Part shown: one piece after another, positions 7,515 to 16,049 of the stretch
Position numbering within the stretch: position 1 is the first letter of the stretch
Layout: each line of letters begins with the position of its first letter
Assembly: GCA_910588245.1 (NCBI GenBank)
Contig: CAJUQP010000036.1
Location: 1 to 35,265 of the forward strand
Source: an uncultured Muribaculaceae bacterium
Lineage (GTDB): Bacteria > Bacteroidota > Bacteroidia > Bacteroidales > Muribaculaceae
Direction: 5' to 3'
Length of the DNA: 35,265 nucleotides
The notes under the pieces: generated by a model
What the model was told of the DNA's origin: nothing
The model's input: the letters and a program-made list of their open reading frames with translations, nothing else
Database searches by the model: none
Made by a program: the position numbers and the translations under genes

Positions 7515-10500
7515 TCACTTCTTAATCTCTGGATATTGATTTCTTACGGGAGTAAGGACGAATGAGAAATCATAATCCTTGTATTCAACCATGGCTTCCT
7601 TTGAAGGAATAGCACCCCAGCTGTCGATCAAGGCCTGCCCCATCTGTACCTTGTCTATGAGAAGATTCGTGACGTCCTGCTTGTCGACCAGATGAGAATG
7701 ATGATTTTCCTTTTGTCCTCCTGCGTCAAGCGATTCGATGGAATAATGCAGTGCTGAAGCGGAGAATGGGATTTCCGAATCGATTCTCAGACCTCGACCG
7801 ATAGCGTCAAGGAGAGTAAGATGACGAATATCAGTTTTGGTACCGTTTTCCTGCGACTTCACATATGGATGGAACTGCTCATCTACACTCTGGCTGTAGA
7901 TTCCAAGACGAGACGCAGTGTTGCGGTTAGAGTAATTCTCCCAAGGGCCACGTCCGTAATACACCATCCTCTCATAAGACGCCGGCATAGGCATCTGCAT
8001 TCCGAAACGGAACATCGGGGATACCCTCGCCTCACTGTCGGCCTTCATCGATTCCGTAACCCTAACTACTCCCTCAGGATTGATCACATACCTGAGAGTG
8101 AGCACGGCTTTAACATTTCTGATATCATATTTGGCAGTAATCACTGCACATCCACCGCTTTCTTCCGATTCAATGCCCACAAGACGTATATCCGGATTCT
8201 TCCACCCCGCATATTTCTTATCAAGTTTGGCACCATAATCGTCAGCAGTAGGAGCTCGCCAGAAATTTGGAGTAAGGTATGCACCTTTCTTTAGAAAACT
8301 CTTTCCGCCTACGGTATACATATCCATATATCCGTTTGATTTTCTGAAACGAACGACAAAATCATCACCCTCTACAATTATATGCGTGGTATTATCGCTA
8401 TAAATTTCCGGCATCTTTCCTGTTGTATTTGCCAATGCTTCACGGCTTTTCATCGCCACATGCTTAGGTGCGGCAGAAGCAACTTCCATCTGGGAGGAAG
8501 CCACAACCTGACCAGGATCGACCACGCCCTCCTTATTGTTCTGAATAAAATCAACATTCAGGAGCCATTCAGCCCCGTCACTCAGGTCAACGTTACCATA
8601 GTCAATCCTTACAATGGCACTCTCCTGAGGAGCTACATCCGGGGTCTTCTCCACTCCTCCGGCTATCACTTCACCGTCTCTGAGCAATGTCCATTCCATA
8701 TTGTAAGCGGATAAGTCGCGGAAAAAGTTTTCGTTATATACTTTAATCTCACCGTTCCTGATATCGGAAGGAGTAGCCCATATATTCTGATAAAAATATC
8801 TTACCTCGTAAGCCGATGGATTCGGGCGTCTGTCGGGATTAAATATTCCGTTGACACTATAGTCATAATCGCCAGCGGGAAAAGCTCCGAAATCACCGTC
8901 AAAGCCGAAATACATACGACCGCGACTATCATAAACGCGTGGCGACTGGTCAGAAAAATCCCAGATGAAACCACCCTGATATTTCGGATATTTACGGATC
9001 ATTTCCCAATATTTACCGAAATCTCCAAGGGCGTTGCCCATAGCGTGGGCATACTCACACATTATGAAAGGCTTTTTCTTATCAGGGTTCTCGCAATAAG
9101 CAAGTGCTCTCTCAAACGTAGGATACATGGGGCAATAGACATCGGTATTCGAACCCGTATCGTAGGCCTGCTCGAAATGAATGAAACGGCCCGGATCCTC
9201 TTTCTTTATCCATTCATAGCATGCAGTGAAATTATCACCGTCGCCACATTCGTTGCCCATCGACCACAGGATGATGGAGGGATGGTTAAAGTTGCGAGCC
9301 ACATTACGCATGTTGCGCTCAAGATGGGCTTTCCGATAGGAGAGGGCATGAGCAAGCGATTTCTCCTTGAATCCCATACCATGTGACTCAAGATTCGCCT
9401 CTGCCACGAGATAAAGTCCGTATTTATCACAAAGTTCATACCAATATGGATCATCGGGATAATGGCATGTACGCACGGCGTTTATGTTGAAGGCTTTTAT
9501 CAGACGAACATCCTGCTCCATACGTTCGCGCGACACCACATAGCCACCGTCAGGATCCATCTCGTGGCGATTGACACCCTTTATCAGGATCGGCTGTCCG
9601 TTGACCAAAAGCTGAGAATCCTTTATCTCTATCTTGCGGAATCCCGTCTTCACGGGGATGACCTCCGAGGGTTTACCATTGGGGTCGTAAGTTGTTGCAA
9701 CAAGTGTATAAAGAGCAGGGGTTTCAGCAGTCCATTTATCAGGAGACTTCACATCGAAAACCGTATTCAGCTTGCCACGCCCCTTAATTTGTTTGCTGTC
9801 TATCTTTTTCCCGGCGGGATCGTAAAGATCAAGATCTACAGTCACATTCCCTTTTGTAGTGATCGAGACATCGAGCGATCCATCACAGTAAGCGTTGTCG
9901 AGGTTGCCCGTGGTGCGTATGTCCTCGATACGGTTTTTATCGCGGGCATACAGGAAACAGTCTCTCGCGACACCGTGATAACGGAAATAGTCCTGATCCT
10001 CGAGATAACTTCCGTCACACCATCTGAAAACCTGAAACGCTATCAGATTCTCGCGACCAGGCCGCACATAGGGAGTAAGATCAAACTCCGCGGCAAGCTT
10101 GCTGTCTTCGCTATACCCCACGTAACGGCCATTGACCCAAAGATACATGTTGGACGAGACAGCGCCGAAACTGGCTATGATGTCCTTCCCCTCCCATTCC
10201 GCGGGAATGACAAAGCTATTCCTATAGGAACCCACATAATTATGCTTATCGGGAACAAGCGGAGGAGTAGTACTGGTTCTGCCATAATATTGCTTCCAGT
10301 CATATCCCTCACCGGAATAAAGGATCTCTCCGTAGCCTTTGAGCTCCCACATGGCCGGAACCTCTATTTTATCCCAGCCTTTGTCATTGTAATCGGTGCG
10401 CCAGAATCCGTCGGGTCTGGCATCGGAGTTACCGACCCAGTTGAAATTCCACCTGCCGTTGAGCGACATGAAATTTTCCGATACTTCTTTGTCACCTTTA

Positions 10501-10655
10501 AGGGCCGCCTCCCTTCCCTCATATGCGAAATAATCAGTATGCATCGGAAGGCGGTTGTGTTGGTTTATCTCCGGATCTCGCCATTCATTCATCGTCTGCG
10601 CCAGGCAGCACAATCCGCATGAAAACGAAAACAGAAACGTATTGACTCTTTTCAT
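7515..10655 (-). CDS. GH2 beta-galactosidase
   Basis: A secreted 1046-residue LacZ-type enzyme releasing terminal beta-galactose by the retaining mechanism. A signal peptide (about 1-20) is followed by the sugar-binding jelly roll, an Ig-like domain (about 240-340), the TIM barrel with GVNRHEMDPDGG, the acid/base in GNEC (about E469) and the nucleophile in IMCEYAHAMGN (about E534), a further Ig-like domain, and the C-terminal beta-galactosidase small-chain-type domain. Length and domain order match full LacZ proteins. It leads a two-gene operon with GH43 and has a -7 box plus two upstream direct repeats. It lies directly after the membrane AraC-type regulator, its likely controller. Confidence 0.93.
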   Translation of the reverse strand: MKRVNTFLFSFSCGLCCLAQTMNEWRDPEINQHNRLPMHTDYFAYEGREAALKGDKEVSENFMSLNGRWNFNWVGNSDARPDGFWRTDYNDKGWDKIEVPAMWELKGYGEILYSGEGYDWKQYYGRTSTTPPLVPDKHNYVGSYRNSFVIPAEWEGKDIIASFGAVSSNMYLWVNGRYVGYSEDSKLAAEFDLTPYVRPGRENLIAFQVFRWCDGSYLEDQDYFRYHGVARDCFLYARDKNRIEDIRTTGNLDNAYCDGSLDVSITTKGNVTVDLDLYDPAGKKIDSKQIKGRGKLNTVFDVKSPDKWTAETPALYTLVATTYDPNGKPSEVIPVKTGFRKIEIKDSQLLVNGQPILIKGVNRHEMDPDGGYVVSRERMEQDVRLIKAFNINAVRTCHYPDDPYWYELCDKYGLYLVAEANLESHGMGFKEKSLAHALSYRKAHLERNMRNVARNFNHPSIILWSMGNECGDGDNFTACYEWIKKEDPGRFIHFEQAYDTGSNTDVYCPMYPTFERALAYCENPDKKKPFIMCEYAHAMGNALGDFGKYWEMIRKYPKYQGGFIWDFSDQSPRVYDSRGRMYFGFDGDFGAFPAGDYDYSVNGIFNPDRRPNPSAYEVRYFYQNIWATPSDIRNGEIKVYNENFFRDLSAYNMEWTLLRDGEVIAGGVEKTPDVAPQESAIVRIDYGNVDLSDGAEWLLNVDFIQNNKEGVVDPGQVVASSQMEVASAAPKHVAMKSREALANTTGKMPEIYSDNTTHIIVEGDDFVVRFRKSNGYMDMYTVGGKSFLKKGAYLTPNFWRAPTADDYGAKLDKKYAGWKNPDIRLVGIESEESGGCAVITAKYDIRNVKAVLTLRYVINPEGVVRVTESMKADSEARVSPMFRFGMQMPMPASYERMVYYGRGPWENYSNRNTASRLGIYSQSVDEQFHPYVKSQENGTKTDIRHLTLLDAIGRGLRIDSEIPFSASALHYSIESLDAGGQKENHHSHLVDKQDVTNLLIDKVQMGQALIDSWGAIPSKEAMVEYKDYDFSFVLTPVRNQYPEIKK

Positions 10656-10680
10656 TGATATAGGTTTTTAGTTCATGCCA

Positions 10681-10688
10681 CAAAATTA
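10681..10688 (-). promoter_or_regulatory. -7 box of GH2-GH43 operon
   Basis: Minus strand TAATTTTG, an exact -7 consensus, 25 bp before the GH2 start codon. No strong -33 box is seen, as expected for a promoter that needs an activator. Confidence 0.65.
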
Positions 10689-10711
10689 TAGCGCAAACCG
10701 GACAACCTATG

Positions 10712-10746
10712 AGTCAATCCGTATGTCCCGATTAGTCAATCCGTAT
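10712..10746 (-). promoter_or_regulatory. 22-bp-period direct repeat, candidate operator
   Basis: AGTCAATCCGTAT (plus-strand reading) occurs perfectly at 10712-10724 and 10734-10746, a 13-bp repeat with a 22-bp period, about two helical turns. Relative to the predicted GH2 start of transcription the copies sit at about -38 to -72, the usual position for an activator. AraC-family proteins typically bind direct repeats with this kind of spacing, and the AraC-type regulator is the gene immediately upstream. Confidence 0.65.
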
Positions 10747-10783
10747 CATCAACATTAAATATCAATCATTTATACAAATTATC

Positions 10784-13570
10784 CTATTCATCTCGGTCGG
10801 AATCCACATTCTGCGTCTTCTCCTTATTTTCTTTATTTTCCTCCCTGTAGCAAGTCGGCGTCATTCCGAATTTCTCTTTGAAATACTTGTTGAAATATTT
10901 CATCGAACCGAAACCCACCATCGAACTTATCTCCGATACATTTAGTTGAGTGGTGCTCAGCAGACGCGAAGCCTGGCTAAGACGGATCTCCCTTATGAAC
11001 ATAGCCGGCGTGCGCCCGGTCTCATCCTGAATTATCCGGTAGAGCTTCGCACGACTCACGCTTACGTCGCGGCTCAGCGCGTCGATGGAATAGCCGGAAT
11101 CGGAGATATTCTTCTCAATACATTCAATCACATCTCTCATAACCCGGCTTTCATCCGGGGCGGATGAGACAGCTCGCATCTCACGGATCTCTATAGCACG
11201 AACAGGATGACTTTCGCGCATTCTGCGAAGAGCCTCACGGAACCTGTCTTTTATCTGCCTTTTATACGCATATACCCGCACACACCCGCAGACAACTCCA
11301 AGCGACAGAATACACCAAAGCAATATCGCCCACCATCTCACATACCACGGCGACGATATCACGATTTCCAACCCTGACTGCACGTCACTCCAGCTTCCGT
11401 CCCAATCAAGACTGCGCACCTCGAATATGTAGTGTCCGGGAGGCACATTCGTATAAGTAGCCTCACGCGCCGCGCCCAAATCACGCCATTCCTTATCGAA
11501 TCCGTCAAGACGGCAGGAGTATGCCATCTTGCCAGGCGAGACGAGTTCGGGCTGGGAGAAACATATAGTAAAGAAATTGTCGCCATGCGGAAGCTTCACG
11601 GCAGATTCTTTCCCGGCAACCGGCATAATCTGGCCCGAGTGAAGGAGGTTAAGCGAATTTATATGTATAGGCTTCACAGAGCCATATTCCATCATCTCAG
11701 GCCGGATCTCCACCACTCCCTGGGTGGTGCCGAAATATATCCTGTCGTCGTCCATGGCATATGAACCGCTCAGGAACTGCACCGAACTCAGGCCATCCTC
11801 TTTTCCATAGCGGGCGAAAGACTTCTTAAGGGAATTGTAGCGAAACAGTCCGTTGTCGGTAGCCACCCACATATCCCCTTTTCTATCCTCGACCACCGAC
11901 ATGACATTGCATGCGCCGAGACCTTCGACACGCCGGGCCTTCTCAAACGGCTCCCCGGCACGCGACATATACAATCCGTCATTATGTATGCCCAACCACT
12001 TGTTCCTATGCGAGTCGACATACACGAACCATATGGCGTCAGACGGCATACCTGATGCAACATCGTGGTGGGATTTTACTTTCATCGTGGCCATGTCGAT
12101 GACGTATATACCTTTGTCGCTTGTTGTCACCCAGGCTTCATCTCCGACAAACCTCACACCTTTCCCCCACACATTCTGCATTCCGCCGATACTACTGAAT
12201 TCTCCCGTGGATTTTCCAAATACGGTCACGTTTCTTCCTATGATCCATATGCGATCCATCCCATCATCGGCAATGCACCAGATACTCTCTCCCTTGAAAG
12301 GATATGACCGGAACGTAGACGTACGGAGATCAAATCTCGACAAACCATCGGAATAACACCCAAGCCAGAGTGAACCATCATCTTCGATAATGGAGAGGAC
12401 CGCGTCGCCGGCTATGCCCCCTGCGCTTTTTCTAAAGTTGGTTTTCCGCCCCGTGCGCAAATCGATCCTGTCCATTCCCGCGCCATCGGTGCCGACGTAG
12501 AGCACAGAGTCGCTGACGGCTAATGCTGTGGCCAGCCGGTTAGACAGTCCTTCCTTCACCTGCAGCGCCGATATCCATACGAAACGTGGTGAATACAGAT
12601 TGAGCCCGTAGCGGTAAGTGCCGATCCAAAGATTCCCATCACTGTCGCCGAACGCCGCTGTTATCACATCGCCACTTATGTCGCTACAGGAAGTGTCGTA
12701 CACCTCCCGACGTCCATCTTTGCCGGCCACCGTTAGGCCGTCGCCATTGCAGCCGAACAAGACATTTCCATCATAACCGGATGTCAGGTCGGGCCGCGGC
12801 AAACTGCCGGCATCAATTGCCGAGATACGATTGTCGGGCGATATGCGGAATGCCTCCATCTCTCCGGTAAACCCGTATGCCACATACGCAGTCTGTCTAT
12901 TTTCGTCGAAATAAAGGTCAAGACTCATCTCAGGAACCTTGGCCTGCGACCTTGAGACGACGGTGCAGCCTGAAGGATCGATCAGGCAGAGTCCGTCGCG
13001 GCCATGGGCAAGTATATATTTATCGTAATATGGGCAGAAGGAATACCACTCCCCTTCTCCGGCACATATCTCTTCATACATGATCCCCCCGGATCTTCTG
13101 TAGATTCTTCTGTCTCTGCCCAGGACATATACCACTCCTCCAACCTTGATCATCCCCTTGACCGGCTGGCGGAATGCGGCGCGGCGCCCCTTCCCTGTGC
13201 TCGCGATCGAACATTGGGAGAATTCGGAGCTACGCCTGTCGAAGACCAGAAGTCCGCGCGCACTTCCTATCCAAATGCTGTCGCCGTCGGTAAGCAGAGA
13301 GTTAATATCATTGGACGCCTCATAGGCAGGATTGCCCGGCATGTATCTATAGTTGACGAAAGCCGAGCCGTCGAAACGGGAGAGGCCGTTGCGTGTGCCT
13401 ATCCATATGTAGCCGTCGTTGTCCTGACCGATGCATCTAACGGAATTATCTGCCAGACCATCGGCTACGTCAAACGACCGGAAACGGTAGCGCGCATAGG
13501 CGTCGCCTCCTGCCACCGCCAACAGTAGCGCCAAGAAAACAAAAGAAAGGATCCACAGTCTTTTATACAT
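10784..13570 (-). CDS. kinase-less HTCS-like membrane AraC regulator
   Basis: A predicted one-component glycan sensor. From ATG 13570 the product has 928 residues: a signal peptide or TM anchor (about 1-24), a large periplasmic region of two-component-regulator propeller repeats (for example DGYIWIGTRNGLSRFDG and GNLWIGTYRYGLNLYS), a Y_Y_Y domain ending near residue 740, one TM helix (about 746-769), a linker of about 40 residues, and an AraC-type helix-turn-helix domain to the end. Hybrid two-component sensors of Bacteroides keep HisKA, HATPase and receiver domains between the TM and the HTH; all three are missing here. ATG 13570 begins the signal peptide and follows a -7 box; the frame open to 13777 is not needed. 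Likely target: the downstream GH2-GH43 operon. Confidence 0.88.
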   Translation of the reverse strand: MYKRLWILSFVFLALLLAVAGGDAYARYRFRSFDVADGLADNSVRCIGQDNDGYIWIGTRNGLSRFDGSAFVNYRYMPGNPAYEASNDINSLLTDGDSIWIGSARGLLVFDRRSSEFSQCSIASTGKGRRAAFRQPVKGMIKVGGVVYVLGRDRRIYRRSGGIMYEEICAGEGEWYSFCPYYDKYILAHGRDGLCLIDPSGCTVVSRSQAKVPEMSLDLYFDENRQTAYVAYGFTGEMEAFRISPDNRISAIDAGSLPRPDLTSGYDGNVLFGCNGDGLTVAGKDGRREVYDTSCSDISGDVITAAFGDSDGNLWIGTYRYGLNLYSPRFVWISALQVKEGLSNRLATALAVSDSVLYVGTDGAGMDRIDLRTGRKTNFRKSAGGIAGDAVLSIIEDDGSLWLGCYSDGLSRFDLRTSTFRSYPFKGESIWCIADDGMDRIWIIGRNVTVFGKSTGEFSSIGGMQNVWGKGVRFVGDEAWVTTSDKGIYVIDMATMKVKSHHDVASGMPSDAIWFVYVDSHRNKWLGIHNDGLYMSRAGEPFEKARRVEGLGACNVMSVVEDRKGDMWVATDNGLFRYNSLKKSFARYGKEDGLSSVQFLSGSYAMDDDRIYFGTTQGVVEIRPEMMEYGSVKPIHINSLNLLHSGQIMPVAGKESAVKLPHGDNFFTICFSQPELVSPGKMAYSCRLDGFDKEWRDLGAAREATYTNVPPGHYIFEVRSLDWDGSWSDVQSGLEIVISSPWYVRWWAILLWCILSLGVVCGCVRVYAYKRQIKDRFREALRRMRESHPVRAIEIREMRAVSSAPDESRVMRDVIECIEKNISDSGYSIDALSRDVSVSRAKLYRIIQDETGRTPAMFIREIRLSQASRLLSTTQLNVSEISSMVGFGSMKYFNKYFKEKFGMTPTCYREENKENKEKTQNVDSDRDE

Positions 13571-13608
13571 CTGAAAACCGAATCGTAGATTAGTAAGGAT
13601 TACAGATG

Positions 13609-13616
13609 CAAAATTA
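13609..13616 (-). promoter_or_regulatory. -7 box of AraC-type regulator
   Basis: Minus strand TAATTTTG, exact consensus, 38 bp before ATG 13570. It lies inside the upstream extension of the open frame, supporting the internal start. Confidence 0.6.
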
Positions 13617-13779
13617 CCTAAATCTTTCAGAAAACCATAATTTGAGAAAATATTATTTCCATTCACGACCAAGCGGCGACGCGAGAGCATACAGGACTGT
13701 CCGGCATTCGTAAAAACAGTGACTTGCCGCGGATGCTCGGGAATATCATCCCGTAGTCCATTATCAATGGCTATCACCC

Positions 13780-15816
13780 CTATTTCCCTGTGCCGAATCT
13801 GGAAGTATCAACATCTGTATCTTTGGGCTTGAAACCATTGAATCGCCAAATAAATGTCAGCTTGAGATTGCGGGTCATGTCGTGAACTTTCATTCTGTAA
13901 TCTTGACCGGCATGGTTGATTGTCATCGTGGGAGACCATTTATTGAATATGTCGTCCGCCTTGAGATCCAGTTCGCAGCATCCCTTTTTTCCGAAGTGCC
14001 ATTTGATGCCGGCATCAATCTTCCAAATATCGGAAAGGTCGGCTATTCCTTGCAGTGAAGGTGATATATAACTGAAATCGACAGACAACGATACAGGACA
14101 GTTCCGGCTAAACTTAAAAGAATTGCTGAGAGAACCATAGAAAACCCATTCGCTGTTGTCAAAACTTATGTCATGGAAATTATCGGCTTTTTCCCGCTGA
14201 TTGAACAGGTTGGCTGTGGCTGTCGCATTCCAGATATAACCTACACCGAATGGAGCGTGGAGATTAAGCCCGGCAACCCGTTTGTAATTCATATTAATTG
14301 TCTGATAAATAAGATTGAGGGCATCCGGAGACTGATATGGCAGCTGCACAGTGGCTTTGTCGCCATACTGAAAATAGAGGGTCGCGACATATTTCTGATT
14401 CAATATGTAGTTGAATTGTGCATCATACTGGATATAAGGCTGTAGCTCAGGATTGCCAATTACAATTGAGTAATCGTTGATGTGGCTTGTCCCGCCATGA
14501 AGTTCCCAATATGAAGGATAGATACGTTGGGTGCTGAGATTAAACTGGAATATGCTTTTCGGTGTCTTGTAGTAAGTTGCTCCGAGTTGAGGAATGAAAT
14601 TCCAGTTGTGCTGATACTTATTGTGATAATACTCGCCCTTTGCCGAAACATTGAACGATAGTCCCCAATCAAATGACCGTTGTGTACCGGCATAGAAACT
14701 TGCCACATCCTCGTTGAGATAATCATCGAAATCTGGATTGGAGGACAATGCATAATGTTGCGAACTATGGTCTTTCGAGTGCTGATATTCCGCACCATAG
14801 TTCAGTTGCCATTTACCAATCTGATGCTGTTGGTCGAGATATACATGCCAGCGGTTTATCTCCTGACGGTTTTCGGAGCCAAGAAGATAATCGGCATCCT
14901 TAAACAATGTCTGGGAACGATTCTCGGAATAGCGGGCATAGTCACCGCCGACAGTCATTCCGAATAGTGCTGTGTAACGCAGGGCAATGTTATGATAGCC
15001 AACAGGCGACAGCATGTTATAGGCATTCGTATAGTTGCCCAATGTCCCTGAAGATAGATTCCGATTTTTTGAATCTGATGTTATCTGACCGTTGTAAGTA
15101 AGTTTGAGGGTTTTCCAAGTGGCCGATGCAAATATGGTATTACTCCAGTTCTGACCGATACGTCGCATATCATCCTCAATCATAGTTCGCTTACCATCAT
15201 GCAAATGATTCGACCATGTTTCCTCGCGGCTCCACGATTTACTGCGCGTCAGCCCATAGTTTAAATCAAAAGTCCAGTCCTTTATAGCGTATGTGGCTGC
15301 AAGCACACCGCCATACGAACCATAGTGGGCCTGATTGTATCCGGCTCTCACCTGACCTTGCAGGCCATCAAGAGGGGAGGGAGTTTTAAGTATAACATTG
15401 ATGACCGCCCCATTCACATGATACTTTGCCGGAGCGGAATACATCACCTCCACATTCTTCATCCTGTCGACAGGAGTGGTATACAAGAGCTGATAAAGAT
15501 TCTGGAGCGGCATATCGGTCGGTTCGCCATTTAGAATAATGGTGACGTCGGATGCTCCGGTCAGACCTATCATACCGTTGTTGTTCGTCACTCCGGGTAA
15601 ATATCCGAGAGCCTCAAGTATGTTATTCACAGGTTTATCCTTTACAATTCCCGGGAGGTCGACTACCATAATGCCATCTTTGCCTCTGACCTGAGGTTTC
15701 TCTCCATTGACTACAACTTCATTGAGTTGCCGGGAAGACAGCGTATCAGAAAGTTCCGTCTGGGCATGAGCTGCCACGCAATGCAGGATTGTGATGAAAA
15801 GTAGGGCTTTTTTCAT
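13780..15816 (-). CDS. outer-membrane beta-barrel protein
   Basis: A 678-residue outer-membrane protein related to TonB-dependent receptors (OMP_b-brl_3-like). A signal peptide (about 1-18, ending AHA|Q) is followed by a plug-like domain (about 30-150) with LNEVVVNGE, a GYLPGV motif, TIILNGEPTD and NVEVMYSAPAKY, then a long barrel of alternating aromatic strands. It lacks the N-terminal carboxypeptidase-D-regulatory domain common in this group and has no SusD neighbour, so it should not be called SusC. It is divergent from a RprXY-like two-component system, and a 17-bp direct repeat lies between them. It is probably a target of that system; the ligand is unknown. Confidence 0.85.
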   Translation of the reverse strand: MKKALLFITILHCVAAHAQTELSDTLSSRQLNEVVVNGEKPQVRGKDGIMVVDLPGIVKDKPVNNILEALGYLPGVTNNNGMIGLTGASDVTIILNGEPTDMPLQNLYQLLYTTPVDRMKNVEVMYSAPAKYHVNGAVINVILKTPSPLDGLQGQVRAGYNQAHYGSYGGVLAATYAIKDWTFDLNYGLTRSKSWSREETWSNHLHDGKRTMIEDDMRRIGQNWSNTIFASATWKTLKLTYNGQITSDSKNRNLSSGTLGNYTNAYNMLSPVGYHNIALRYTALFGMTVGGDYARYSENRSQTLFKDADYLLGSENRQEINRWHVYLDQQHQIGKWQLNYGAEYQHSKDHSSQHYALSSNPDFDDYLNEDVASFYAGTQRSFDWGLSFNVSAKGEYYHNKYQHNWNFIPQLGATYYKTPKSIFQFNLSTQRIYPSYWELHGGTSHINDYSIVIGNPELQPYIQYDAQFNYILNQKYVATLYFQYGDKATVQLPYQSPDALNLIYQTINMNYKRVAGLNLHAPFGVGYIWNATATANLFNQREKADNFHDISFDNSEWVFYGSLSNSFKFSRNCPVSLSVDFSYISPSLQGIADLSDIWKIDAGIKWHFGKKGCCELDLKADDIFNKWSPTMTINHAGQDYRMKVHDMTRNLKLTFIWRFNGFKPKDTDVDTSRFGTGK

Positions 15817-15838
15817 TGCAATATTGTTTTTTCTAATG

Positions 15839-15846
15839 CAAAATTA
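15839..15846 (-). promoter_or_regulatory. -7 box of OMP gene
   Basis: Minus strand TAATTTTG, exact consensus, 22 bp before the OMP start codon. Confidence 0.65.
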
Positions 15847-15878
15847 CCTCCTTATACATCCAATGTCACCATAATCAA

Positions 15879-15917
15879 CCTTATTTAGTCTTAAACGCTC
15901 CCTTATTTAGTCTTAAA
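15879..15917. promoter_or_regulatory. 17-bp direct repeat, candidate response-regulator site
   Basis: CCTTATTTAGTCTTAAA occurs perfectly at 15879-15895 and 15901-15917, a 22-bp period. It lies in the divergent region between the OMP gene and the histidine kinase gene. The near copies sit at about -47 to -63 from the predicted OMP start and about -52 to -68 from the kinase start. Tandem direct repeats bound by dimers are typical of OmpR/PhoB-family regulators, and one is encoded in the same locus. Confidence 0.7.
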
Positions 15918-15955
15918 TCGAAATAAGCCTGACAGATTATATGACGGATTATTAG

Positions 15956-15963
15956 TAAATTTG
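15956..15963 (+). promoter_or_regulatory. -7 box of kinase-regulator operon
   Basis: TAAATTTG followed by C, exact consensus, 86 bp before the preferred kinase start at 16050. Confidence 0.6.
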
Positions 15964-16049
15964 CGGTGGATAACTTTTCCTACGGCATCGCACACGGGCC
16001 TACGGCCGACATGCGCCAAGGTTCCACACGCGATTGTAAAACTGCAGAT

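Noticed and set aside
9462..10622. 386-codon plus-strand open frame
   Set aside because: It is antisense to the GH2 gene, whose minus-strand frame has complete family motifs; the plus frame has no domain character.
13571..13777. N-terminal extension of the AraC-type regulator
   Set aside because: The extension is not signal-peptide-like, and a -7 box for the gene lies within it; the signal peptide starts at 13570.
13780..15816. SusC assignment for the OMP
   Set aside because: It is too short, lacks the carboxypeptidase-regulatory domain and has no SusD partner.
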